DNA of 64,000 nt, taken from Prosopocoilus inquinatus (taxonomy: Eukaryota > Arthropoda > Insecta > Coleoptera > Lucanidae). The stretch spans positions 43,059,001 through 43,123,000 of the forward strand of contig CM069876.1 of NCBI GenBank assembly GCA_036172665.1, in the 5' to 3' direction. Below, in pieces: positions 13,481-26,140 of this stretch (within the stretch, counting starts at the first letter, position 1; each line of letters begins with the position of its first letter). The notes under the pieces are model-generated. The model saw only the letters and a program-made list of their open reading frames with translations. It searched no databases and was not told the origin of the DNA. The translations under genes were made by a program, and so were the position numbers.

Positions 13481-14330
13481 CAAAATTTCAATCACCTTTT
13501 TTAATATGCAGACTGTTCTGTAACGGACACCTGCTTTCAATACGCCACGCCATAACAAATGAACCGAGACAGTGGAAACGGTCCTGGGAGAATATTCTCT
13601 GCATAGGTATCAAAAAAATTAAAATAACGGCGCCACCAGCAATGAAAGAAAAGAAAGTCACGAAAAAACCTCCCAAGTCAGGTTGACGGTGTTTATTGTG
13701 TTTTGACAGTTTGTTTGCCGGATCATGCACATACTTAAATCAGAAAAACAGCTGCGCTTCAACAATTAATTGGTATTTAAATCTAATTCTAACAAAATGA
13801 CATTTAACTTGTTACACGTCAGATGAACCTACATGGATCACTTGTTCTGAAGAGCAGAGATGCGATGATAAAGGACCCGAGTCAGTGGAGACGGTGGTGG
13901 GAGAATATGCTCTGCACAGGTGTCCAAAATAAATAATGGCACCACTTGCAAAGCTAGAAAAAAATCTACGAAGTCAAGTCCCAGGTCTTTATAGTATTTT
14001 GACAGCTTATTCGCTTTGGTTTGAACATAATTGTATCGCAAAAACAGAAGTACTTCAACAATTGGTACTGGAATCTGATTGTAACTAAATGACATTTAAA
14101 TTGCTACGCGTCGGGTGAACCTAGCTCTATCTCTTAATCTAAAGGTGCAAAGATGCGATGACAAACCACCGGAGTCAGTGGAGAAGGTCGTGGGAATTCT
14201 CTGCACGGTTATGACAAAAAATTAAGGACGCCATCTGGTGAAAAGACAATTTTCTTAAATATCGTGTCCTATATTTTTAATCCTAGATTATTCGTTTAAA
14301 AAGGTACTTCGATTTCTGTCGCGCATGCCC
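13481..14330. repeat. Three diverged direct copies of a roughly 300-bp unit
   Basis: The motif gagtcagtggaga, then ggt, gggagaata and ctctgcac recurs at about 13566, 13877 and 14171. Each is preceded by cagagatgcgatgayaaa-like sequence and followed by tgacatttaa and acgtcrggtgaacct. Copies differ by many substitutions and indels. Confidence 0.65.
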
Positions 14331-14389
14331 TGTAACTATCTGCATCCTTTTTTTTTTTGATAATTTATATTTATGGCGAGTGGCTAGAA

Positions 14390-15010
14390 CCTCCGAACAG
14401 TTGCAAACCTCTGTCAACGTCGAAAGAAATAAAAATTTAGAAAAATAAATCCGTTGGCTTCAGTAAAAAATAGGGTGAATAATACAAAGAAAAAAAAAAC
14501 AAATGAATTAAAATCTTTTAACAAAAAAATTGCAATTAATTCAATCAAAAGAATATTGAACAGAATGAAATAAAAAATTTACAAAAATAAACAGCTGACT
14601 TAAGGAACAATTATTATGCAATCCAAAAATAAAGCAAATGAAAAAAAAAATAATTAATTAATTAGACAAAAAAAATATTGAAGATAGCAATACAAAAAAA
14701 AACAAATGAATTAAAATCCCTTTGCAAGAAAATTGAAATTAATTCAATAAAGAAGACATTGAACAGACACAAAATTTATAAAAATTAAACCGGCGGTGAT
14801 CAATAAAAATTAGCATGCGGTACAAAGAAAAAAACAAATGAATTAAACTTCCCTTACAAAAAAAAATTCCCAATAAAAAAATATTGGATAGATTAACCAT
14901 AAGACATAAGAATTAGTTACACAAAGAAAAACAAAAGGTAAATTGAAAAAATGACAAAATTGAAAAAAAAATCTCAGCAGACAAAAAAAGGAAATAAAAA
15001 ATAGGCGAAA
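14390..15010. repeat. A-rich degenerate repeat block
   Basis: The plus strand is very A-rich, with recurring aaacaaatgaattaaa segments (about 14500, 14700 and 14838) followed by aattcaat and aagaatattgaacag. The repeats are strongly diverged. No gene is present. Confidence 0.55.
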
Positions 15011-16690
15011 AATCTATTTCCGGTTTCATTTGTTTCTTTACGCTTCACAATTTTTTTATTTTTCAATTTTCAATCGATTTCTTTCTTTTTTTATCAAATG
15101 CTCCGATCTGGTCGACTTTTTTTTGTTTTCATTTTTTTTTCTTGGTCGTCGCATTCCTGCATTTCGTTGTTGGTCTTAATTATTTCGATTTTCAAACAAT
15201 TCTCTGTTGATCTCTTTTTCGGTTTTTTTTGTTTCTCTCTCTTTAGAAACGTCGATCTTCTTTTGTTTTGCAAGCGCTTGTTTTAGTTTTTCTTTGATTT
15301 TATCGATTTGTTTTGTTTTTCATTTTACGTTCCGATGTAAAAACGTCGACTTTCTTTTGTTTCCCTTTTTGTTCGCCGTATTTTCTATATTTCGTTGTTG
15401 CTCCTAATTATGTCGATTTTCAATCGATTTCTTTCAACAGAGATCGACTGAGAATGGAAGAAAACGACGACCAAAAAAAAAAAAAAATTGAAAACAAAAG
15501 AAAGTCGACCGGATCGGAGTGTTTCATTTATTGAAAATAGAAGGAAGTCGATCAGATCGGAGCGTTTCGTTTTTCATGATACCATCCGATCTAGTAACGG
15601 CGATTTTCTTTTGTTTTTGTTTTTTTTTGTTCGCCATATTTTTTGCATTTCGTTCTTAGTCTTAATTATTTCGATTTTTCAAACAATTGTCTTTCGATCT
15701 CTTTTTCTCTTCGTATTTCACCGTGAATTCTTATTCGACTTGTCTTTGTGTTTCATTCGTTTTAGAAACGTCGTTAGTCTTTTGTTTTCTTTTGTGTTTT
15801 AGTTCTTTGTTTTTATTGTTTTCTTTGTTTTTACGTCAGATAATTCGTCATTAATTTCTGTTTGTTTCTCTTCGTATTTCACCGTGATTTTTTTTATTCG
15901 ACTTTTGTTCGTATTTCCTTCGTTTTAGAAACGTCGTTCTTCGTCTTTTGTTTTTTTTTGTTTCAGTTCTTCTTTGTTTTTATTGTTTTCCTTGTTTTTA
16001 CGTCAGACAATTCGTCATTAATTTTTGTTTGTTTCTCTTCGTATTTCACCGTGATTTTTTTCATTCGACTTTTGTTCGTATTTCCTTCGTCTTAGAAACG
16101 TCGTTCTTCGTCTTTTGTTTTAGTTCTTCTTTGTTTTTATTGTTTTCCTTGTTTTTACGTCAGATAATTCGTCATTAATTTTTGTTTGTTTTTTTCTTCT
16201 CTTTCTACGTCTTTCATAGAGATTTCTTCTTTTGTTTCCTGTAAGCGATTATCATGCGGTTCGATCTAGAAACGTCGACTTTCTTTTGTTTTTTTTATTC
16301 GCCGTATACTCTTCACCGTATTTCGTTGTTAATCTTAATTATTTCAGTTTTCAAACAATTTGCTGAGAAATCTTTTTACCTTCGCATTTTATCGTAATTT
16401 TTTTTTATTCGACTTTTTTTTCGTCTTGTCTTCGTTTTATAAACGTCGATCTTGTTTTGTTCTTTGTTTGTGTATGTTTGTTTCAGTTCTTCGTTTTTGT
16501 CGATTTTTCTTGTTTTGTTTTATCGATTTCAATATTTGAAGACTTCGGACAATTCGTCGTTAATTTCTTTGTTTTTTTTTCTTAATTTCTTTCTTCTTCT
16601 TCCAATCGTATTTTATTTCAGTTCTTGTTATAATTTCTTATAAATCAATAAATTTTTCATATTTTAATCGACTCCTTTGTTACGGATTAG
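15011..16690. repeat. T-rich tandem repeat block with 160-168-bp units
   Basis: The plus strand is T-rich, with recurrent cgtcgactttcttttgttt. At about 15711, 15869 and 16037 a unit beginning ttcgtatttcaccgtgattt repeats, with a diverged relative near 16385. The open frames here (Phe/Ser/Val-rich) overlap in all plus frames and mirror the repeats, so I regard them as non-coding. A small A-rich inverted segment sits at 15435-15545. Confidence 0.7.
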
Positions 16691-17819
16691 TTTATCGTTT
16701 TGTTTTTTCTTTATTCTGTTAGGCGGCTCAGGTATTTCACTTTTCGACAGGAATTTGTCGATTTTCTCTTGTTTCTATTGCAGTAATATTCTTCGTATTT
16801 CCTCTGCGGCATTATTTTTTTACGTCTTGCCAAACTGCAAGAATGGTCCGCGTGCAAATTGATTTCATTTTCTTCATAAGAGCACATAAAAGGAAAAAAG
16901 AAATGCAAACAAGTAGAAATGAAGAATTTTTAAATTCGCCGCGCTGTCAAAAATTTAAAGCAAGTAACTTCCGCACCGGCGCTGCCGTGGCGTCTGCGCA
17001 ATGCGCTCGCAGCCATCTGGAGGTTTCAGATTTTAGCCGCTCGTATATATTTATGTTGCTGAAAGCGACATCTCTGCACAAACGAATTAAATTCCATTGA
17101 CTCTCGAAGAATTCATCTAATTAATCACAACAATTTCTAATGGCGATTCAATTTCTCCTTCTCTCTTTCAAGCGATTCGAGCGATTGCGGGCGATTATTA
17201 CCGCACCGCTATGTAAATAGCGGTTTCTTATTAAATGAGTTATTATATCAGGCGTGTCCATCAGCTCAGCTGCCGGTGTGCAGTAGCAACAACCTCATAA
17301 ATATAACAAAAGAAATCGAAATTAATTGCGGCGAGCTCGCGAACTAATCTGCTCGAATCTCGCGCAGATAGGATTGAGATCGTTGGGAAGCTGTGCTTTC
17401 TCGTCGTCCGGTACGAGGCGAGAGAAAACGTAAATAAAATCAGAAACGCTCAATTTTTTTATTTTTTTCCTTGCGGTCGAGGAATTCTGAATTTCATCCT
17501 TGGATTCGATCGCGATTTACTTCGCAAAATCCAAGAGATTCCAACTTACGATGACAAATTATTAGGAAGGCGGAGACCAAGCGGCTCATGGCCAACTCAG
17601 CCTTCATGTAAAATAATTTATTTCATAAATAATGCATGCTTTTGAACTCACAAACCATTATGTTACCATTGCGTTAACACTATATTACCATTACGCTACG
17701 TTCAGTCTGAGCTATGACTTGATGATTTTGTATAGTTTGACTGTTCTTAACTTAACTCAGCCTCATTCGTTAAACGTCAATCAACCAACTTGATGAGCTT
17801 TTCGACTGAACAGTGATTA
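16691..17819. other. Intergenic DNA with GC-richer patches
   Basis: The segment at 16850-17100 and parts of 17280-17560 are richer in CG. No splice-compatible coding sequence or RNA gene was recognised. It could hold regulatory DNA, but I cannot show this. Confidence 0.35.
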
Positions 17820-18020
17820 CCAGGGAAAAGAATTCGGGTCACGTGTTCCGCGAATGGCACGAAAATTTTGTCCTCAGACTATATCAGCCTCGCCCACAAT
17901 AATTTCTGCGAAGTGCGAAAGCTCGCATTACCCTCCTCCCCCCACACTCTTAACATCAATTCGATGCGGATTCCTGGTTAAAAGCGTCCAACACTAAGCG
18001 GCCTGAATTCTTATCCCTGG
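17820..18020. mobile_element. MITE, family with CCAGGGAAAAGAATTC ends (copy 1)
   Basis: ccagggaaaagaattcgggt at the left is inverted as gaattcttatccctgg at the right. The interior includes gttccgcgaa and cacaataatttctgcgaagt, shared with copies at 23276-23497 and 53947-54178. It is non-coding. Flanks contain tgat on both sides, two bases offset on the left, so a target duplication is uncertain. Confidence 0.7.
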
Positions 18021-18299
18021 TGATCACTCTGACTATGCGTATCAATTTTTAAAAAAGCGTTAAATGTATACAAACAACAACATTCGAAAGGAAGAATACA
18101 TTAAGAAATGTGATCCTAGAATTGACGTACGTTTGATGGTAAGTAATGGAAAAAATCTACTTGAGACGTACGTCAGTTCTGCGATCACATTGTCTGGCCC
18201 CTTGTCTCAGTTTAAGTCGATTAAAATTCTCTTTTTACTAGCGACACTTGCCTATGTAAGTAATTCTTTAATTGCATTAGTTCTTCGATTGTTTTTGTT

Positions 18300-19620
18300 T
18301 ATTTAACTAATTTGGATTTCCTACTGTTTTTCTTTCTTTCTGTCCTCGTTTTTTGATAATTTTTATTTTCATTTTCATATTGTGGTTAATTTTTGTTTTT
18401 CCTTTACTCGTTTTTAATTGTCTTCGATTTCTTCTTATTGATTCTTCAATTGTTTTCGCTTCTTCGTTTTTCTACTTTTTCTTATTAATTATTGGTTTCG
18501 CTTCTAAATATTTCGTTTGTTTTTAACAGAGTTGGTTTCCGTGGTTTTTCTTTTAAATTGACTTCGAATATTTTACTTTTTCAAATTGCTTTTGCCTTTC
18601 TTTCTTTGTTAATCATATTTAAAATTTTGTTTCTTACTTTTTTCCGTTGGATTCCATTTTTTGTTTTAACTAATTTTTTTTTAGTTAACTTTATCCACCT
18701 TTTCTCAAGTTTTTCAATCGTTTTCGCTCTTCGATCGTGCTCTGTATTATTGGTCACATTCGTTTTTCAATTGCATTTTGTTTTTTTTTTTGAATAATCT
18801 TCGATTTTGAATTTTTTTCCAATTACAATTTTGTTCTGGATTTCCAGTTATTTGATTTAATTTTGTTTTTGTTTCCTTTCTTCCTTTTCTAATTGTTTTT
18901 ATTCTTTTCATAATAGCTGTTTTCGCTTCTGAATTATTGTTGTTCTTCGTTTTGTGTTCAAGTTTTGAATACTTTTCTTTTTGTTTTCAACCGCGTTCGA
19001 TTTTCGATTGTCTTTTATTTTTTTTCTTAAATTTGTTTAATTTCTTACGTTTTGTTTTCTTTTATTGTTTCTTTTTTATTGTTTTATTTTTGACTTTTAA
19101 CCTCTTGTTTAATTATTTTTGCTTTCTTGAGTATTTCTTTGAGTTTTTTCTCGATTGTTTATCGTTCTCTTAATTGACTTTGTTTTATTGTCTTCGATTT
19201 CTTATTGTTTTCCTCAAGCGTTTTCGCTTCTTCTGTTTTACTTTTAATTGATTTCGAATTTTTTTGTTTGTTTTTAACTTATCTTCTCGATTGTCCTTTG
19301 GTTTCTTTCTTGAAATTGGCTTCGAATTTTTACTTTTTTCAAATTGCTATTGACTTCCTTTTTTTAATCGTTTTAAAAATGTTGCTTTTTCTTTTTTCGA
19401 TTCGATTCAATTTTTTGTTTTAACTACATTTATTTTTTTTAACTGCGTTTATTTTTTTTTAACTGCGTTTATTTTTTATTAACTGCGTTTATTTTTTTAA
19501 ATTATCTTTATCCGTTTTTTTATAAGTTTTCCAATCGTTTTTGATTCATTTTTCGATTGCCTTTTGTTTTTTTTAATAGCTCTCGATTTTTATATTTTTT
19601 CCAATTACTATATTGTCTTG
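18300..19620. repeat. T-rich low-complexity block
   Basis: The plus strand is T-rich with recurring tcgattttc, ttgttttcgcttctt and cttttttcaaattgctttt segments. A 25-bp unit (aactgcgtttattttttt) repeats at about 19440-19495. Phe-rich frames come from this composition and are not accepted as genes. Confidence 0.55.
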
Positions 19621-20292
19621 AAGGACGAAAGCCAAAAATAGTAGCCAAAAACTATTTCCTGCAATTATTCTTTCTCAAAATGGTTTCGATTAAGGGTGAC
19701 TTTTAAACATAACATTTAAACAAGTTGAAAGATTTCAGATTTAACAATTAATTTCCGACCCTAAGTTATATAACAAAAAAGACTTATTTTGGCCTCCTTT
19801 ACTTGCTCTAGAAATTTCGCAAACGAGTTTTTCAAGACCCTGTATATAATACCTAATACTTGAATTCTGAAATAGAAATGACGGTATTCCGTCGTCAGCA
19901 ATTTTGCCATCAAATGCGGTTCTTTTCCATTTTTTGTATTCCTCATTTAAGATGCATTCTCGTGCATCGTTTGCTGCTCTAGTTATTATTTCATTTGTTT
20001 TATTTCAGTTTCCGCTTCAGGGGCGGCAGTAAACCGACAAAAAAAAAATTATTAATGCTCATTTCTGATTTGTGTCGCAAATTAGGTTACCAGTTCATTT
20101 AAATTTTTATTTCGGCAATTCTAAACAAATTAAATAGATTATTCTTTTTAGTTTAATGATTAAATTTTTGCATTTAATTTTCTGAAGCTTGTTACGAGGG
20201 GGTATTGATAGGTATGTAACCAGGCTGCGACCTTTCCCATAAACAAAACAGAAAACGGTTACCGTGGCAACAAGTGTGTTATTTGATAAACA
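19621..20292. other. Intergenic DNA with no supported gene
   Basis: AT-rich, with 'gaccctgtatata' near 19837, a motif also seen elsewhere in this window. No gene recognised. Confidence 0.4.
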
Positions 20293-20599
20293 GTAGAGAC
20301 CCTCAAGTTAGAGTCTGGCAGAATCAACCACCTTTCAGCAAAAAAAGTGTCGTCAATGTCAAAGTGACATTACCTTCTAACCTTGCGTGCTCTTTCAAAG
20401 TGAAATTTCATCAAAAAAGTCCTGTCGGTGTCAAATTGACAATAATTACCTAAACTTCCTTGCTTACTGTCACTGTCAAATTCAAATGTTGGCCCCAAAC
20501 TGCACTTCTATTATTTCTTATGATTGGCTGAAGTACATTTTGCTGAAATGTAGCGGAACCAATGAAAATGTAAGCCAGACTCTTACTAGAGGGTCTCTA
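20293..20599. mobile_element. MITE, family with AGAGACCCT...AGAGTCTGG ends (copy 1)
   Basis: The left end agagaccctcaagttagagt is inverted at the right end (gccagactcttactagaggg, then tctct). Just inside the left end lies agaatcaaccacctttcagc, which recurs inverted in the copy at 27166-27398. It is non-coding. Confidence 0.75.
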
Positions 20600-21390
20600 A
20601 TTAAGAGTATCTCCAAACTTGATGCTAAAAAGTCGCTTTTTAAAAATATTTAATTAATAGAAAATATGTCAGCTTAAATGTCACTTTTGATAAAATCGAG
20701 TATAAGTAACTATCTATTAGATTAGGTAGTGATTAGAAAAAGCGAGATGTGAATACTTATTTATAATAAATCCATTGCGGTGCACGTTTAGAAAAGTGCC
20801 GTTCGCATTAAAAGTTTTACTTGCAATAAAGAGGAAATAGAAACTTGCTCCAATTTAAGGAGACGTGCACATGCGTCGCTGATGACCGTCGAGCAGAGAA
20901 GACCCTGGTGGAAAGTAAAGGCGGCTTTTACTTTTCGCGCATTAAAATTCGCCGCAAAAACGAAAAATCCGGCGGGGCCCCGCCGAATTCTTTCCCGGCG
21001 TTACGCAAACGACGGAGTGCGCATGCAAAACGCGGTTTCTTTTTTTCGAACGCCCAAAATTCAGGAAATGCCTTCGGCGTTAATTGGCGGGCAATAAAAA
21101 ATTTACGTAATTGGGCGACAAAATAAGTCACTTTTACTTTTTTAATTGAAGGAACGATCTTTTTTTTTCAGTTGCGTTTCGTTGCGTAATCAAATTTTTA
21201 ATCGGAATTTTCTTTAAAAAAAATATATATATACAGATAAAACCACACCAAGTAGGCATAGAATTTAAAGGGTAAATTGTAGCAATGAGCTATTTTTCTG
21301 CAAGCAGAAAATACCATCTATCATCACAGCTCCGTTATGAGCTTACCCTAAAACTGCCTCGTGAGCGCTCGTGTGTGCCTACTTAATGTG
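20600..21390. other. Intergenic DNA with a GC-rich island
   Basis: The segment 20860-21110 is GC-rich and open in several frames on both strands, which reflects composition. No domain or splice pattern supports a gene. Confidence 0.35.
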
Positions 21391-22560
21391 TAATTAATCA
21401 CTTTAATTTTGTAGGAGGAAAATTTTTTTCTCGTGAAATTCGTTTATATGGTTAGTTAATTCTTAACAAAAAAAAAACTCTTCTAAATTATAGAAAAGAA
21501 GAAAGTCATATTTGTCTTAAAATCGACAGTCTTTCGTTTTCTGTTTTTTCTTTTTCTCTCTTTCTTCTGACGAGAACAATAAAATGATATGTCGAAGAAA
21601 ATTTTTTTCGTGAAAAATTCGTTTCTGTTGTTAATTAGCAAAAAAACAAGAACAATTCAGTCTTATTCGTCATAAAATCAACTGTCTTTTCTTTTATGTT
21701 TTCTTTTTTCTCTCTTAAAATTTAGTCCCTCAAGGTTCAATGTTAGGACCACTGTTGGTTGTAATTTTTATAATCAATTTAATTTTGTGGGGCGAACATT
21801 TAGTTCCTCAAGTTTCGACGTTAGGACCGCCGTTGTTTTTAATTTTTATAATCGATTTAATTTTGTAGCAGGAAAATTTTCTTCCTCGTGAAATTCGTTT
21901 CTGTGGTTAGTTAATTCTTAACAAAAAAAAGAGACAACTCTTCTAAATTATAGAAAAGAAGAAAGTCATATACGTCTTAAAATCGGCTTTTGTTCTCTGT
22001 TTTTTTTCTCTCTTTCTTCTGACGATAACAATAAAATGCTGCGTCGAAGAAAATGTGTTTTTTTATTGAAAAATTCTTTTCTGTTATTAATTAGCAACAA
22101 ACATTAATAATTCAATCTTATTCGTCAAAAAATCAATAGTCTTTAGTTTTCTGTTTTTCTATCTTACTCTTAAAATTTAGTCCCTCAACGTTCGATGTTA
22201 GAACCATCGTTGTTTGCAATTTTTATAATCAGTTTAATTTTTTAGGACGAAGATTTACTCCCTCAAGGTTCGATGTTAGGACCACTGTTGGTTGTAATTT
22301 TTATAATCAATTTAATTTTGTGGGACGAAAATTTAGTCCCTCAAGGTTCGACGTTAGGACCGCCGTTGTTTGGAATTTTTATGATCAATTTAATTTTGTA
22401 GGAGGAAATTTTCTTTCTCGTGAAATTCGTTTCTGTGATTAGTTAATTCTTAACAAAAAACTAGACAATTCTTCTAAATCATAAATTATTGAAAAGAAGA
22501 AATTCATATTCGTCTTAAACACAGTCTTTTATTTTTCTTCTTTTTTCCTTCTTAAGGCGG
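21391..22560 (+). repeat. Higher-order tandem array containing a reverse-transcriptase motif
   Basis: A unit of about 455 bp starts at about 21412, 21869 and 22399 (gtaggaggaaaattt, then ctcgtgaaattcgttt). Inside it, a 78-bp subunit starts at 21725, 21803, 22180, 22258 and 22336. Each subunit reads in frame as (V/L)PQ-GSxLGPLL-type sequence followed by FI-INL. This matches the conserved VPQGSxLGPLLF segment of non-LTR retrotransposon reverse transcriptases. The subunit spacing is exactly 26 codons. The rest of the enzyme is absent, so this is a captured fragment and not a functional gene. Confidence 0.65.
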
Positions 22561-23275
22561 GTGGGGGAGGGGGAGGGGGATAAAATGCAGAGACAATGAG
22601 ATTAAAACCGATTGTTACTGTTCTCACACTCGATGGAAAAGAGGAAAGACAAAAGGGGAAAAGAAATGAAGCAACCATGAGCAGAATAGATTTGAATTGC
22701 ACTTTTTGAGATGATCTTTTTTGGAAACTACAAAAAACTCTAAGAGGAGATCGATCATCATCAAAAGAAAAAAAATAAGCGATCGCTTCCGTTTCATTTT
22801 TTTAATTGTATTTTACGTTTTTGTTCATGTGATGATCAAGTTATCTATGATTAGGTGAAGCCACATGGACAGAAATTATAATCCAAATCCTGTCGACGGT
22901 ATGAAGATCAGGAAAGAAGTAAAAAAGAACGAAAAAACAGTTTCAAAACATTTTTGGAAAGTACGAGCTTCAGCTCTTAGACTTTAGAAGAACGAGGAAG
23001 GAAACGAAGGGTGTGTCAAGGAAGGGGTAGGACGACAGAATGACAGTTCAGAAACTGGAAAATGATTTGACAAATTGGGAAACACAATTGGCAAAAAGGA
23101 AAAACAAAAGTCTATATTGCCGATTTTATCAGCATTTCTTGATTGCGGGAACGCTCTCTTAGTTACAAAAAGGCTATAACTAATATTCCCAGATTGATTT
23201 GACATTTAGCTCGGTTTGTATTGCAAATAGTACCGTATCTCCTTCAGTATAGGCTACTAAATTTTACACTTATAA
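22561..23275. other. Intergenic DNA with no supported gene
   Basis: A G-rich run lies at 22558-22580 and purine-rich sequence follows. No gene recognised. Confidence 0.4.
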
Positions 23276-23497
23276 GCAGGGAAAAGAATTGGGCCCACTT
23301 AGTGTTGTACGCTTTTTACGAAGAATGTACTGTTTACTCCTACACTCCGATGCAGCTAATTGTTATTGAGGGGGAGGGAAGGCGTACAGTGCGTGTGTTC
23401 GCACTCAGCAGAAATTATTGCGGGTGATACTAAAATACTCCGAATACTAAATTTTCGTACTGCTCGCGGAACAAGTGGGCCGATTTCTTTTCCCTGC
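23276..23497. mobile_element. MITE, family with CCAGGGAAAAGAATTC ends (copy 2)
   Basis: gcagggaaaagaattgggcc at the left is inverted at the right as gggccgatttcttttccctg, then c. The interior shares the aaattttcgtact and cgcggaacaagtgggcc segments with copy 3, in opposite orientation. It is non-coding. Confidence 0.7.
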
Positions 23498-24880
23498 TTC
23501 TAAATATCTTGATGAACTACAAAAAAAAAAACCTTTTTTTATATCTGTACCTAAACATTTTCCGGAAAAGGTATCTGTATCTGCATCCAGATTCATATTT
23601 ATGAAAGTATCTGTATCTAGATACCATTAGAAACGTATTTTTAACAACACTGACCATAAGAGCATAAAGAATTCGTTTGGAAACTGGTAACTAGATCAAA
23701 CTTTTAGCTGGAGATTCCTACGAATTCTTTTGGGATTGATTGCCTTCATTCTACAGGTTCTTCATAATTGACTGTGTTCTGCGTGACCAAGCTCTGGGGT
23801 ATTATTAAACATAGTTGCTAATTTTTGACAGCGATCAAGGGATTTAAGTAAATTGGTTCAGTACGTCATAGGTTACGTGAAATACATGATTAAATTAATA
23901 CCCGCTACATAATCATACATATGAATAAGCCTATTTTATACTTAATGATTTAGGTTTAACTATAAAACGAAAGCAACGAGTTCGAAAAGATAATTCCGAG
24001 AGCAGGCTCAGATCGTGTCTTCTAGAAAAAGATTAATGCATGTGTAACACATTATCGACGTAGAAAGGTCTATTGGCACACTTCTGGCGGCGATCAGTGA
24101 AACCACTACAACTAAGCCAAGCAGGTTGATTTTTTTGATCCATTTCACTTTTAAAACCGTCCCGGACCCATCCCACTACACGGCGATTCCATTCCGAGCA
24201 CGTCAAAAGTAGTGCAGAGCAGATTTCACTGGAGAAGCAAGACGAAGCGAGCGCCAAGAAATTCCCCCATTCGATTTTCGGCTAATTGCCTTTTGCTCCT
24301 CACTTTAGAAATTACGGCCCGTGCTCGAGATTCGAGATTTTTGGCATTGTGTTCGTGACCTACATCAAGGCGGCGGCGACGCACGACGTGAGAAGAATGC
24401 GCCTTGCCTTTCGGAGGAAGGCGCCTTTTTAAATACTTCAGATTTTTAATTAAATGTGAATTGTTAAAGCGAAAAAAAAAAGAAATTCGACAGCGCGTGA
24501 ACGAACGGAGTTGGGACAACTGGGTTAGGTCAGTGCCAAACAAAGTTGCACCGCAACCGACAAGTATATAATGCGAAAATGAACTCGAAACAATTTATAA
24601 TAAAGGAAATGAACAAAAAAGGGAATGAATTAGTCAAGTCTGAGATCGATCTTGTTGTTCCCATAAGCAGCAACATTATTTACTCCTCGCTATAACTAAG
24701 CTGAGGACCGAAAAAGTTTTTGGGTTGGTTTGGTATGTTATTTGCTGTGCATATGACGTGTAGGTAATAAGAATTGATATAAGATCTGGTACAAAACTGA
24801 GGGAAACAGCGAATGTTCTTTGGTTGATTTGATGCTTCTCTCTGCTCCTTTATACAAGACTTCCTATTAAATCTGAGATG
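23498..24880. other. Intergenic DNA with no supported gene
   Basis: tatctgtatct motifs cluster at 23570-23620, and a GC-richer island occupies about 24020-24540. The minus-strand frames there have no recognisable domain. Possible regulatory DNA. Confidence 0.35.
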
Positions 24881-25025
24881 GTGTCAGGCGGGCCCTAAAC
24901 GTAAATAAGTCGCCAGATGATTTATCTGCCAGGTATTATCCTTGAAAACCGTTACATCGCTGATAGTTTCCGAAGATATTACCTGGCAGATAAATTTATC
25001 AGGAGATGAGAAAATTCGGCCTAAG
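24881..25025. mobile_element. About 140-bp inverted-repeat element
   Basis: gatgatttatctgccaggta at about 24914-24933 is inverted as tacctggcagataaattt at about 24980, extended outward by weaker pairing (ggccctaaac versus ttcggcctaa). It is a short MITE or hairpin and non-coding. Confidence 0.55.
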
Positions 25026-25805
25026 TCATATTCAAGGGGAAATTAATTGTTGTAAGCAAACAATTTACGCCAACTGAACGTGATTGATATAAGTCTTCGT
25101 AAAAGACGATTTCGTCGGTCCGCACTCTAGTAATAACAAGTTAATTCTGAAGCTGCTAATACGAATCAATCAAAGTGATCGTGATTGAGTCGAGGAGTAA
25201 TTTCCTGGCACGTTCCAGCGAGGCAAAGATCTCGTTAGGAGCGATCTAAATTACACGAATTAAGCATGCGAGTAACTCTGCTTTGTTTTTATTGTTCGGA
25301 AATGGAACGTGCTCTAGAAAATGGCGGCGCGGCGTATTAAACACATCCTCATTGTTCGCCGTCGCCTATACACGAAATCGAAATATTTTAATTGCGGTTC
25401 AGCCAAGGGGATTGTGTTTAGAGAAATGGATTGTCAGAGGAGAATGGAATTTGGCTCGGCAATTTAGTGCGCTTCATTAATGAAATTAATTGATCATGGG
25501 CGTGCGCGATATTTTTCGTTTTTTTTTTTTCAAGCGGGGCCGGGGAATCGATTCCTAAAAGAAAAAAAAACACTTCACTACTTAACTCTGTGGTGAATTA
25601 TTTTTAGAAAGACACAATGAGACCTTATGAGACCGTGTAAATAAATAATTTGGTTGCTTAATTTTTTTTTTATAAATAAATAAATTCTGAACGCTGAATT
25701 AATTTAGAGTCCCAAATACAAGCTCGTTTTAGTTTTCGATCAGTGCAAACTCTGAGTTATTGTTGAACAAATAATTTTCACAAAATCTAAGCAACTCGAA
25801 GAAAA
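25026..25805. other. Intergenic DNA with no supported gene
   Basis: A GC-richer patch at 25200-25480 is followed by AT-rich sequence. No gene recognised. Confidence 0.35.
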
Positions 25806-25899
25806 ATAGTAGAAAGCGCCATCTCTTAGTCAGTAATTGAAGTTAGTAATGATATCCAACGAACGCCCTCTCAGAATGTCGCGAATAAATTGGACAAGT

Positions 25900-26140
25900 C
25901 GTTTTTGGGTTGCAGTGGGAATGTCGAGCTGCGTCTCTGCTGACGAAGCCCCAAACAGGGCTGAAACAGCTGTACAGAGGCTGCTCGAGGTTTTCACTGC
26001 AATCAAAAACGATTTGCAACAAAAGTATAACGTTTTTTTTAAGCTCCTGGCGGAGCTATTAATCTATAGCGAAACGTTGAGTGTATTTCCAATCATAATT
26101 CTGTCCGGTTCAAGCTTAAAAAAACTTTTTACTTATAAAG
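25900..26140. mobile_element. Two nested hairpin elements inside a repeat copy
   Basis: First, tttttgggttgcagtggga (about 25901) pairs with ttttcactgcaatcaaaaac (about 25990). Second, 26021-26140 carries ttttttttaagct and cgaaacgttgagtg, ending with ctgtccggttcaagcttaaa. That matches the ends of the elements at 59819-60010 and 60211-60396, so it is an internally shortened member of that family. An open frame across it is not accepted as a gene. Confidence 0.55.

Noticed and set aside
15098..16643. Overlapping Phe-rich plus-strand frames
   Set aside because: All three frames are open over parts of the same T-rich repeats, so openness reflects composition. Residues are almost only F, S, V, L and C.
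18492..19423. Phe-rich frames in the second T-rich block
   Set aside because: Same composition effect. They resemble membrane segments but no start context, splice structure or conserved motif supports them.
24226..24543. 105-codon minus-strand frame in a GC-richer island
   Set aside because: Arg/Lys-rich translation without a domain, and no splice or promoter evidence. More likely non-coding GC-rich DNA.
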